This document shows, in pieces, positions 36,793-47,147 of a stretch of DNA of 64,000 nucleotides. Source of the DNA: Citrus sinensis (lineage: Eukaryota; Streptophyta; Magnoliopsida; Sapindales; Rutaceae); assembly GCF_022201045.2 (NCBI RefSeq), contig NC_068562.1, positions 11,779,001 through 11,843,000 on the forward strand, in the 5' to 3' direction. Each line of letters opens with the position of its first letter. Position 1 is the stretch's first letter. Both the position numbers and the translations under genes were made by a program. Under the pieces are notes generated by a model. The model was not told the DNA's origin. It made no database searches and saw only the letters and a list, made by a program, of their open reading frames with translations.

Positions 36793-39767
36793 TCATTGAA
36801 AATCTGCTAAGATAGAGGTTCTTAATACCCTGATCATGTCTGTGAGAGAGACTAGACCGAGGAGTAAACGCTGTTGGTCAACAACCCAAACTCGGTGAAC
36901 ATGTTTGGTAAGAGCTTTACCGATGACTTCGGAGAGAGGAGAATCAACTTGGCATGTAAGAAGTTCTCTTTGTTGAGTGGTGTTGGATTCCGAAAACAAA
37001 GGGCTCGTTAAAACTTGCTGTGTAAATTCTAGTGCCGTTAGAGGCAACCATGTCTGCAGCACTGCATAATGGCAGCCCCTTAAATCTGATGCAGAAAATG
37101 TACCTATAAGTCGCCACCCGTTACCCTGAAAGAAGAGATCAAAGATATAGATATGCACTAGACTGAAAATCATGAATGGGATGCATATTATGAAAGAATT
37201 CATCAATCCCTGCGAAGTCAATAATAATGTAATAACTTGTTTGCCACATAGATCTATTTGATAGTTTGCAGCACTTCTGAGTGACAAGCTTACTTGCAAA
37301 TATATCATCCTTTTTTTCAATTTCCTCCGTACTTCAAACTAGTCAATTTGATTTTTACTTAGCTAAGCTAGCGCAAAAGTCAAAGTTGATTGTTGCTCTA
37401 TGTCTGGAGAATAGCCATTTCCATAATACCAGACAATTAATTTCCCCTATTTTGGTTGTTGAGATCCTTTTCTTACCAAACTAATTGAATTTCTCTCAAC
37501 ATTAGGTTTTTTGTACCAAAACATGCCCCCACAATTTTGCAATGTGATTAGGTTTCTTCTGAGCCACTTTTCATACACCACTGGTGATTCATGCCAAACT
37601 TTGCCCACACAAGAACATGTTAATCGGTCAGATGGTGCATTATACATGCACAGATCATTTAAAGTTAACGACATTTGTTCTAGATTTCAATCATTTGACA
37701 TTGACTCGGACACAGTCATCTTTATCATGAAGTGGGTCTATCTACTCCATTTCTCGTGATATTGATTCCTTGCCAATCAGGATTTCTTACTAAAAACCTA
37801 ATTAAGAAACAATATCATAGCAAGCAAAACAAAATAAAGTAATGTTTTTCACCGACAAGGAAAAAAAAAGAAAAGATAAATGCGTGTCACTTATTCTGTA
37901 ATTTTATATTTAGCCAACTGTAATAGAAAAATGAAAAAATTGATTTAAGCCATAGCTAAAGAGAATTTAAATTAGATAACTTACATTTATGAGCTTCCTG
38001 GGATCTTATTCAGTGGCACCTGAGGATTTAACTATCGGAACGGCATGAAGCAGAGCAGCCCTCATGCACTTGATGGCATCAATAACTTTTGTTGATTCAG
38101 TAATCGCAAAAACATTTTCATTCAGGGCTCCTAATTCTCTGATAGAATGTGAAGTAATGTCCTTTAGTTCAGAGGCATGGTTCATCATGAATCTCAACAA
38201 GTCCATTTGTGTGAGCATTTGATAGCTAGATGCAGATTCCACAAGTTCAACTCCTGAAATGTTCTCCATTCGGCTGTCCATTGGTACCAAAGCTCGATGA
38301 ATTCCCTTGCTGAACACTTCCATACAGTCAAGTATACTGCATATACATCAGCTTAAAGCAACGAATTGATTAATTGATTTCAGGAATTAATACATAGTGC
38401 TATCTAGACTGCGTGATCTCATACCTTAATTAGCTAGTCACTTGAATGAGGCCAATCAATCAAGCCAAATCACGGACTAACTAATTAAAGGCATGTTTGG
38501 TAGTGAGATGGGGCAATTGTAGCTTTAAGCTACAACACCAAAACGTTTGGTAAATATTAACTACTGTAGTAAAACTAAATTATTTCACCACTCGTACGAT
38601 TATATGTATGTATGTATATATACACATATAATATCTTTATCATTTTTGTTAAAATATTATTTAAAACTGATATTCACTATACAATATTAACTTTTATGTT
38701 ATAAATACAGTTTTTTTCCACTTAAAAGCTACAACAAATCAGTATAAAAAATGTCCTAACTCTTGCATCTTACAATTTTATGACTATAGAAAGAACAAAA
38801 TGTTATATCGAATTAAAGAGAGAAGTTCACACACACACGCACCCTTACATGTGCTCACACACACACACTTTAAGGAGAAGATCCTCACTTCGATAGACAA
38901 AGGCATCCTCACTCCATTCAAGTAAAGATATCAATAAAATATAAAATAAAAATAATGATTTTAACACATTTTTATCTGTTAGTGTATCAAAATCTTTTTT
39001 TTTTCAGTGGCATCCTTGTTTCAAGGAAGTGAAAAAGAATTGATATATATAATGTTAACATATGAATCATTAATATAATCCATTTGCATTATATATATAT
39101 AAACTAGACGCTAATTAAACTAATTATAGAGAGCGAAAAAGAATTGACTGATTTTGACTCATAGAAAATTGACGAGAATTGCCAAATATCGATCAAATGT
39201 TTAATAATTCATAGTATTCATGTGTACACCATCATGTTCAACTTGTTAAATTGATACGATAGGTCTGGAGTTCAAGTTCCGCTTATTAATTGAAGTAATG
39301 CAAACTTACCTAGTATTAGGACTTAAAGTCCACAAACTCAAGCCCTCGGGGCAATGCCCAATGATGGACGAAACAGGGGCTGACATTTTCTTATCAAGAT
39401 CATCAGGGGCATCATCGCTACCGTTCATTTGATCATCACCAGCTATGTGAGCCAATATATCAAGCATAGTAAGCATCCCTATGTAGTGTTTCCTCACAGC
39501 CCCAGTCTGCTTATCCGACTCCATTATCATTGACCCGCCAGCGCCGATCCACTGCCCCGGTGGCGCCGCCACCGGTACCGCCACCACCTTGTTGGCCACC
39601 AATGCGTTCATTGTGTGAGCCAAAGACGCCGTATGCGGCACCTCAACTATCCGCCTCTTCTCCGCCGTCAAGTCCCTCACTTTAGCCTCCCTCAGCAGCC
39701 GCTGGTTTTCATCGGCTGCGTGTTTTCCAGCTGATGATATGGGGTCTTGCTCTTTCGTTTGCTGCAT
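36793..39767 (-). CDS. PV42: CBS-domain SnRK1 gamma-like protein, PV42 type, with in-frame stop
   Basis: Minus-strand exons 39767-39310, 38336-37985 and 37125-36793 join in phase through AG|GTAAGT (exon 1) and AAT|GTAAGT (exon 2) donors, giving 381 codons. Codon 263 (38008-38006) is TAA. Reading stops there, after 262 residues, leaving off the last CBS region (GWRLIGTFSASDLRGC... to the end at 36793). CBS motifs occur in all three exons (for example YIGMLTMLDILAHIAG and YQMLTQMDLLRFMM). PV42 proteins resemble the gamma subunit of SNF1-related kinase and are tied to pollen and fertility in Arabidopsis. The stop may be a real null allele, a sequence error, or be avoided by a different donor. 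The GT at GATA|GTTAAA is in phase and would remove it, but is a poor donor site. A MITE-like element sits 177 bp upstream of the ATG. Confidence 0.85.
38490..38790. mobile_element. Possible MITE remnant in PV42 intron 1
   Basis: The left end GGCATGTTTGGTAGTGAGATG resembles the CATGTTTGGT ends of common plant MITEs. A short GTAGCTTTAAGCTAC palindrome follows. A matching right end was not found, so it is truncated or mistaken. Confidence 0.25.
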
Positions 39768-39943
39768 TCTTGAAGATGGGATTGAAAATTGAAGTGAAGT
39801 GCACTAATGGGTTCGCAAGTGATGTGTGTTATTATATGACGCGTATGATTTTGAGTACGTTTCGTGCATGCGCCGCACGTGGCGACGAAGGATTACGCAT
39901 CATTGCATGGCTAAGCAGTGTCTGCCACGTTGAATAGTTGTAG

Positions 39944-40287
39944 TTCCTGTTTGGTATGGCTTATTTAAGAGGCATAAGTACTTATTTAATCGTATAAACA
40001 CTTTTTAAAATTTTTTATGGTGTTTGGTTATTTTTTTAGTAGAGTTTTTTAAGCTTAAATAAGCTAATTTACATCTACTAGCAAAAGCCCAAAATTTGAG
40101 CTTTTAGGAGTAGAGGTTATAGAGCTTTTCTAAAAATATATAATATAAAAAATATCACATAGTTTAATGGTTCAAAAGTACTTTTTTTATTGCAACCAAA
40201 CACCCAATGACTTTTTATCCAAAAACTCTATTGGTATAAGCTCTACTACTATAAGCTCTATTTAATAAGCTGTACCAAACAGAGCCG
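39944..40287. mobile_element. MITE-like element with CTGTTTGGTA terminal inverted repeats
   Basis: The left end (39944 onward, TTCCTGTTTGGTATGGCTTA) and the right end read in reverse (from 40287, CGGCTCTGTTTGGTACAGCT) match at about 20 of 26 positions. The size is about 344 bp, the interior AT-rich and without coding capacity. The termini resemble hAT-type MITEs of plants. A clear target duplication was not found. It sits 177 bp upstream of the PV42-type start codon, inside the likely promoter. Confidence 0.6.
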
Positions 40288-41548
40288 TAATGACAAAACG
40301 ATAAGCTTGTTATCAAGCACGTACATGGCTCGTGGAGTGGCTCATTTATCTTCTCTTTCTCTAATTTTCTACTATTTTTGCTCATTCTTTTTCTTTTTTC
40401 TTTTTCTTTTTTGGGGTAAGGGCTAATGATAAAATGTTCAATAAGAGAAATTTATCGTCCCTTACAAAAGTAAAATAAAATATTGCAGCAACTTTTTAAA
40501 TCACTGAAAAATTGAAAATTAACTTTAAAATATGAGAAATAGAATTATATTAGATGTCAAAAAATTTTAGAGTTAAACTATTGACACCTCCCACAATTCT
40601 CATAAAAATTATTGTACTCATCTTAATACTAAAAATACACAATTTAAAAAATAACCAATCTTCTTATGTTTAAATCTTTCGACTTTCAGAAATTTTATTA
40701 TTATTAAACCTTGTTTACAATTTTGATATCTCTATTCTTTGCTTTAGACTTTCTATTTCTACAAAACTAAAAAAAATAGTAACTTCCCTAAAATAAAAAT
40801 AATTAATATGAAAAAAAAGAAAGTAAAAGAAAGAGATGAAACTCCATACTAGTCTCACTTGATTTAAACCTAACTTACTGTGTATATGTATAATTTCTTT
40901 AATGAGTTGCTCCTTGAGCATCTTCATAGAAGGAGCTTCAAATATTTATAAAGTTTAGAGAAAACAAATTTATAATTTATTACATTGTTTAATTGTTAGC
41001 GCATGAGCTTAGTGTAAGATATATTTAGTGGCTTTTAATATGTCCTTTAAATTTAAGTACATAATTGATCATTGCTGAACCAACAAAAAAAAAAATTAAT
41101 GTTTCAGGTTTGTGCATAGATGGGAGAGAGAAAAGAAAAGCTCATAAACATGTACAAGTAAAATAGATCGACAAGAGTGGAAAAAATTAAAATTTAATAA
41201 GTGTTTTACGAGATTAAAGAAAGGTGTCAATAGTCGAACCAAAATTTTTAGCTGTGCCCATTTGAGACATTAGCCCAATACAATGGTATTACAAGGCCCA
41301 ATAAGAAACAAGATTGATCCACGACTATAACCCACCCGAGCAAACACCGACCCGATAGCTCCAACCCGACGTGGGCAAAAATCCCGTGAAACGCATTAAT
41401 GCTGATGGCGTCACTAATGCATTAATTCCTAGCCCCCAATTCTCGTGAAGCCATAACTAGTTTCACTTCATTCCATGCCACAGCCGCTCTTTTTGTCACT
41501 GCATCTCATTAATACACTGACCCATTTCATTAACTCCACCGTCACCTC
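40288..41548. other. Intergenic DNA upstream of TMM
   Basis: No gene is seen. The left part is AT-rich. From about 41250 the GC content rises toward the TMM promoter, with CCACCCGAG and CCGACCCG-type sequence. Confidence 0.45.
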
Positions 41549-41556
41549 TATATAAA
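41549..41556 (+). promoter_or_regulatory. TATA box of TMM
   Basis: TATATAAA lies 58 bases before the last base upstream of the TMM start codon, a usual plant spacing for a short 5' UTR. Confidence 0.6.
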
Positions 41557-41613
41557 TCAAATGCAAGCCCAGTTAAAAGGAAAACAAATGCGCGCTTACA
41601 AAAAATTAAAAAA

Positions 41614-43092
41614 ATGGCACAACATTTCTCAAAACGAACACCTCTGGTTTTGGCCTTCATTTGTGTTTTACCATTTGCTAGGCCTTTCACGGTCATAATG
41701 CAAGATTCCGGCGGATCCTCGGGCCTTGTCGATGGGCCGCAGACTGGGTTCTCGATGAACAAGGATGGAGCCCGAACCGAGCCCAAGGAGCAAGAGGCTG
41801 TCTACGACATAATGCGGGCCACAGGAAACGATTGGGCCACCGAAATTCCCGACGTGTGTCGCGGCCGTTGGCACGGCATCGAGTGCATGCCGGATAAAGA
41901 AAACGTGTACCACGTGGTGTCGTTGATGTTTGGAGCTTTATCTGATGACACTGCTTTTCCGACTTGTGATCCGACCCGGTCTCATATCTCACGATCCATC
42001 ACCAAGCTTCCTTACCTTAGAACTTTGTTCTTTTACCGTTGCTTCACTCACAATCCCCAGCCAATCCCAGCATTTTTAGGTCAATTGGGCCAAACGTTGC
42101 AAACTTTAGTGCTTAGAGAAAACGGGAACGTGGGTCCAATTCCTAGTGAATTAGCAAATCTCACCCGTTTAAAAGTCCTTGATCTTCACAAAAACAATCT
42201 CAACGGTTCGATTCCAGTTTCTTTAGGCAGGATCAACGGTCTGAGGTCGTTAGATTTGAGTGGGAACAAATTAACCGGTTCGATACCCAGTATAAGCTTC
42301 CCAGTTCTAAATGTTTTAGACTTGAACCAAAACCTTCTTATGGGTCTGATCCCATCTAGTCTCGGAACGTGCCATTCTTTAATCAAAATCGATTTTAGCC
42401 ATAATCGCCTCACCGGCTCAATACCCGATTCGATTAGCAATCTAAGAGACCTCATTCTCTTGGATTTAAGCTATAATCATCTCTCGGGTCCATTTCCTAT
42501 ATCTATTCGAAATTTAAATTCTCTCCAAGCCTTGATTCTAAAAAGTAACTCAATGGGTCCAATAACAATTCCTAATTATAGTTTCATTGGCGTGAGAAAC
42601 TTAATGATACTTATTTTATCAAACATGAATTTGCGCGGTCCAATCCCCGAGTCACTAGGCCAGTTACCAAATCTTCACGTACTTCATTTAGATGAAAATC
42701 ACCTCAATGGCTCAATTCCCAGCAGTTTCAAAAACTTGAAGCATGTTAGTGAATTAAGACTAAACAATAATCAATTAACAGGGCCACTTCCATTCGAGAG
42801 AGAAATGGTATGGAAGATGAAGAGCAAGCTTAGACTTAATAACAACTCAGGTCTGTGTTACAATGCAGGTAGCGGTTTCGAAGACGGTTTAGATTCATCG
42901 ATTGATTCGGGTATCGGTTTATGTGACTCGGGTAAACCGGGTTCAGCAAGATCAGTGCAACATCTCGGCACCCTGGAAGAAAATATAACGGGAACAATAA
43001 ATACATCAGTTGGTACAGTGCATGATACTTCTAATTTTGTTAGGTCGCTTCAGTTAATATCAGTTGTTTTGATGATTTTATTTTCGTTGTAA
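41614..43092 (+). CDS. TMM: TOO MANY MOUTHS, leucine-rich-repeat receptor-like protein
   Basis: The gene is a single exon of 492 aa. Residues 1 to about 24 form a signal peptide. A TMM-specific N-terminal region follows (IDGPQTGF-like LVDGPQTGF, ARTEP, AVYDIMRATGNDWA, CRGRWHGIECMPD, FFYRC). About ten plant-type LRRs span roughly 130-390 (LxxLxLxxNxLxGxIP, for example LRSLDLSGNKLTGSIP). A Cys-bearing cap (GLCYNAG, GIGLCD) and a hydrophobic C-terminus (LQLISVVLMILFSL) anchor it in the membrane. There is no kinase domain, as expected. In Arabidopsis TMM works at the plasma membrane with ERECTA-family kinases and EPF peptides to space stomata. Lack of introns and the length agree with the Arabidopsis gene. 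A SINE-like insert lies about 105 bp past the stop. Confidence 0.97.
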   Translation: MAQHFSKRTPLVLAFICVLPFARPFTVIMQDSGGSSGLVDGPQTGFSMNKDGARTEPKEQEAVYDIMRATGNDWATEIPDVCRGRWHGIECMPDKENVYHVVSLMFGALSDDTAFPTCDPTRSHISRSITKLPYLRTLFFYRCFTHNPQPIPAFLGQLGQTLQTLVLRENGNVGPIPSELANLTRLKVLDLHKNNLNGSIPVSLGRINGLRSLDLSGNKLTGSIPSISFPVLNVLDLNQNLLMGLIPSSLGTCHSLIKIDFSHNRLTGSIPDSISNLRDLILLDLSYNHLSGPFPISIRNLNSLQALILKSNSMGPITIPNYSFIGVRNLMILILSNMNLRGPIPESLGQLPNLHVLHLDENHLNGSIPSSFKNLKHVSELRLNNNQLTGPLPFEREMVWKMKSKLRLNNNSGLCYNAGSGFEDGLDSSIDSGIGLCDSGKPGSARSVQHLGTLEENITGTINTSVGTVHDTSNFVRSLQLISVVLMILFSL

Positions 43093-43196
43093 GAAGCTAA
43101 ATGAAGGGGTGTAAAGTAGTATAAAGTATAGTGCAATACTACGTCTTATAAATTTGTTCTTTCAAAGTAATTTATAACAAGCACCTGTAACGTTTT

Positions 43197-43543
43197 AAAG
43201 TAATTAAGATGAGCCACTTCGGCCTTGGTCGGAGTGGTGGGCTGCTGTTCAAGCCTCACAAAAGCATTTGTGGGGGCTAACGTGCTTATTTGTTTAATAT
43301 TTCAAAAATTACCTCTCCCTCGTGCAATACGAGTGGAGTATGGACATTCCTCTTCTGTAAGGGATTATTTATCTAGGCATGTACTTCACAGAATTCAATG
43401 TAATAATATAAGTTCCAATCATGTATTTCTGATTGTAAATATCAGTGTAATATATCTGCTATAATAGCAGTTGTAAATATCTGTGTAATGCAGTAATATG
43501 ATGATTAATCAGTATTAAAAAAAAAAAAAAGTAATTAAGATGA
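43197..43543 (+). mobile_element. SINE-like retroposon with A-tail and 16-bp target duplication
   Basis: AAAGTAATTAAGATGA occurs at 43197-43212 and 43528-43543. The insert between them is about 315 bp and ends in a run of about 14 A just before the second copy, the hallmark of target-primed retroposition. Near its 5' end are an A-box-like TGGTCGGAGTGG (43226-43237) and a B-box-like TGTTCAAGCCT (43246-43256), suggesting a tRNA-derived pol III promoter, though the spacing is short. The 79-codon frame inside it is not credible. It lies in the 3' flank of TMM. Confidence 0.8.
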
Positions 43544-45602
43544 ACTTGGTGGGATTCTCGCAAAGTATCGTTATCAGAATCAATATCTTAGCTTAGAGTG
43601 GCGATTGATCCAACTGAAAAGTAATTTCATATTAATTTATGGGGTAATTATCTTTTAGTGGGAGAAATTTTTTAAATTAATTTTTGTAGTGGGGTCAATT
43701 TTATAAACGACGAGCTGTGGAGCTGTGGGGTGATAAGATATAGCTAATGGAAGGTGTGTAGGTACTTTTTAATAGTGAGATATTTTTTAAAATGGAGTAA
43801 ATTTGATGGTAATAACTGTAGAATGGAAATTGATGAATGTTTAATGATAAATAGTTGTAAGTCACATCATTTTTAAATGTTTAAGTAATTAAATTATTTT
43901 TTCCTATAGAGTTAAATCATTTTTTTTTAATTTCTATATTTGTATCCAAATTGACTGATGATTAGCATATGATTACTTTCACAAATGCGAGGTAACAAAA
44001 ACAATCAATCAATTTAACCACAAAATTTAAATTTAGTCAACCAACACCTTTAAAGTAAAAGCATCTCCAAAAGGCTCTTTAAATTTTACTTTTTAAATAT
44101 CTATTTGCTTACATATGAGACAAATAGAAGAGTGAAAAAATATTTATTCTTCAAAAGACTCTTTAAATATAAATGAGTTAATATTATTTTTTTTTTTAAA
44201 AAAAAGTCAATAGTAATTAAAGTATCTCTCTCTCTTTCTCCAATTAAAAGCTATAAAATATAAATTGAAGAGAAAAAAAGTAACTCTCCAAATTTGAAGA
44301 GAGAGAATCATTTCTTATTTGAAGAATTTTAATTAGAGTGTCTTTTGAAATTTTAAATATTGATATGACTTTTTAAATAAATAATAAAATTTTATTTGAA
44401 AAGTCTTTTAGTGGTGTTATAACAGGCCGGGAGCAGCCAAACTTAGTGCACGGCTAAAGAGAAACAAAAAGCAGCTGGGCTCCAAACACCTTGGCAGCCC
44501 AGCTGCCACACATCTGGCCGAACCAGGCAAAAATGAAAATGGGCTAGGTTGTAGGCCTGGTGTACTTGGGCTCTGGTTCAATAATCTAACCGACGTTGTA
44601 TGTATATGTGTATGTGTGTATCCAAGATGAATTAATAATGCTGTAAAACTTTTTTTTTTTTCCCATAATGATGCTAAACAGTTTACAATTTTATAAAATT
44701 CTATTATCGACGTAGTCGACTCGTCCTAGATTTTATGTCAGGATAAAAAAAAAATTGTATATATAAATATTTAATATACATATCAATTGTTATATGGTGC
44801 GGAATCACCCATTTTAACAAAAGTATTAGGATTCCAATTGGAACCGCTGACTTTAAACTCAATGACTCATAAAATCTGTGCACCGTAAATCCTAGCATTT
44901 GCATTTTTATCCAACGTCCCGCTAAGTCTCACACTCTAATCCTAGCTAGTTAGTTTACTTTCAAATCATGCGTGTCTATGGCCTTCCCTTATTGTCATTA
45001 CATGATTCCTAAATAAAAATTATATATAGTTTTGTCATTTTTAACATTTGGTTATACTTAAAGGCTAGTCAGCGTCGATAGTTTGACCAACTTAATTTGC
45101 ATAAAAGCAAGTCAAATAAGTATGAGATTAAACTTAATCATATTGTTGAAGTTGTAACCGAATACATAAGTACGAGTTTCTTGCAACATAAGATGGCAAA
45201 TTTAATCTCACCGACATTTTTATAGAAAAACATATATTATATTAAACTTTTATGAATATTAATTTCCAAACTAATTCAGTCATATAATGCACGGATGCAC
45301 GTGCACCAGAGAGATGCAAGACAGCTTCCATTGAAATTCACTACAGGATAGAGAGAGAGAGCAGTCAGCAGATACAAAATAATACAAAATACATGCGTCC
45401 TACAATAACATAAAATGCATGCATCCTAATTATAAATTAAGGCGGTGAGCTTTTAGTATAATAAGACAACGATAAAATTTATTAAACATGTGAAGAATGG
45501 TTATATGCATAGGACATGGATAACGTAAGGAAGAATATCTATAGGATTTTGTATTATTGTTGTTCAATTAATTCCTTTTTATCTTAAGATATTAGAGAAA
45601 AA
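43544..45602. other. AT-rich intergenic DNA with repeat fragments
   Basis: No gene is seen. The stretch from about 44056 (GCATCTCCAAAAGGCTC) to 44412 has weakly inverted ends and resembles the GAGCATCTCC class of MITEs. A GC-richer patch at about 44420-44590 starts TGTTATAACAGGCC, like an LTR end, and contains the hairpin listed separately. Confidence 0.4.
44471..44506. repeat. Hairpin with perfect 11-bp arms
   Basis: GCAGCTGGGCT (44471-44481) and AGCCCAGCTGC (44496-44506) are perfect reverse complements with a 14-base loop. Confidence 0.85.
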
Positions 45603-45752
45603 TAGAATTGAGATCAATGCGTGAGACATAGTAGCCAATATTATTAGATGCTTAGGACTCATTTGGGAATCCTTTTGAGAGATTGAAAAGTGATTTTGAA
45701 ACTAGAATTGAGATCAACGAGTTGGATACAATAGCCAATATTAGTGGATGCT

Positions 45753-47089
45753 TGTTGACCTACACGATTATACAGTCTTTTGATTTTGATGATAACAAAC
45801 TATGTATTATATTCATGGGTAGAATAGAAAATGTGTGTATTTCAGATATATTGTATCCATGTGAAAATAAGCTCAAGGAATTCAAATGCACAAAACTTAT
45901 CAAGATAAGAACAAGCATTAAGGGTACCAAGTTTAGATATCTTATTTTGTAAAGCTTATATGAACAAAAATGCACAAACAAAGATCTTAAAAGCTCAATT
46001 TTTTTTCATGGTATTTTCAAGAAAAATCTTTTGTAAGGAAATTTGATTTCATGAAATAAGTTACTTCAAAATTTATGAACTCAATAAAAAGTGATTTGAT
46101 AATTCATATGTTTTAATCCTAAAAATTGAGCTATTTGTGTTTTGCAAAATTTTTGGACAAAAATGTGCTTTATGGACTCAAATGGCATATTGCCGGTCTT
46201 GAAGCGGCTAACCGACTTCGATCAAATAAGCCCCTAGAATCAAATGGCATATCGCCAGTCTTGAAGCGGCTAATCGACTTCAATTAGATAAGTCTCTGGA
46301 ATCAATTGATAACTTCAAAATGGTAAACCGACTTCGGTCAGAAGAGTTTCTAAAAATAAAGTAAAATAACAACTTGCAACGAAAATCCGAGAGCGCAAAG
46401 AATTCAAATTCTACCATAAGAGTAACTTGCCACAAAAGCAAACACAAATTAGTTTCAATGCAAGGGGTAAATTGATAGTGCCCAAAGAGTCAATAACAGC
46501 TAATTTTCTTATTCAAACTACAAAAAACCAAGTCAACCTCATTTCAAATGTGCTTGCTCATCTTATTCATTGTCTTCTTCAATCTTTATCAAGCTTAATA
46601 TGTTTCATACAAATCACCTCGAGCATTTTGCTTATTTATATACATTGATTTATCATTGTGCTACAACTTGCTATTATATTTCTTTGAGAGTGCAATCGTT
46701 GTGAACTTTAATTCCATATAAAAAACTGAGTGATTGTAAGTGTGGAAAACACTTGAGAAAGAGGTCGGTAATCATCTCAAATTTTAAAGGTCTATTATCA
46801 CATTGAAAGTCAATTTTATACATCTTGAAGCCTTGGGTTGTGAGTCTTGTATAGTGGAATGCTCAAGTGCGGGTTGCTTGAAAGCGTTGATATAGGTAGG
46901 TTTTGTTGAACTACGTAAAAAATCTTGTGTTTGCTTTCCTTTCCCTTACCTCTTTAAATTTATTTATTGTTGTATATATTGTTGTTAGTTAGTTGAAGTA
47001 TAAATTGGTACTAGACTATAATTTTATTGATTGATAATTTTTAGAAAATCAATTCATTCTCCCTTTTGGGTAGCTTAACTTGAATTTCG
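45753..47089 (+). mobile_element. Solo LTR, probably Copia (SIRE-like)
   Basis: The insert starts TGTTGACC, has the TTTTGATTTTGATGATAACAA block near its 5' end that I associate with SIRE-type Copia LTRs, and is bracketed by ATGCT (45748-45752 and 47090-47094), a 5-bp target duplication. Its last two bases are CG in place of the usual CA, one change away. No primer site, coding domain or second LTR is present, so it is a solo LTR left by recombination. An internal tandem repeat supports LTR identity. Confidence 0.65.
46179..46356. repeat. 62-bp tandem repeat, about three copies
   Basis: Units begin at 46179, 46241 and about 46303 and share CAAATGGCATAT, GCCGGTCTTGAAGCGGCTAA and CGACTTC, the third copy being more diverged. 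It lies inside the solo LTR. Confidence 0.8.
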
Positions 47090-47147
47090 ATGCTTGGGGT
47101 TTATTTAGAAACGCTTTTGAGAGGTTGAAAAGTGATTTTTAAAAATT

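Larger units (their letters stand above)
45603..47147. repeat. 100-bp tandem duplication, second copy split by an LTR
   Basis: Unit 1 runs 45603-45702 (TAGAATTGAGATCAA... GATGCTT... GAGAGATTGAAAAGTGATTTT). Unit 2 begins at 45703 with the same sequence up to GATGCTT, is interrupted by about 1.34 kb, and resumes after 47090 with GATGCTT followed by ...TTTTGAGAGGTTGAAAAGTGATTTTT. The duplication thus pre-dates the insertion. Confidence 0.75.

Noticed and set aside
38014-38020. Alternative exon 2 donor CAG|GTGCCA for the PV42 gene
   Set aside because: It would avoid the TAA, but joining to exon 3 at 37125 then gives an immediate stop (GGG TAA).
43225-43464. 79-codon frame after TMM
   Set aside because: It lies wholly inside the SINE-like insert and has no family resemblance.
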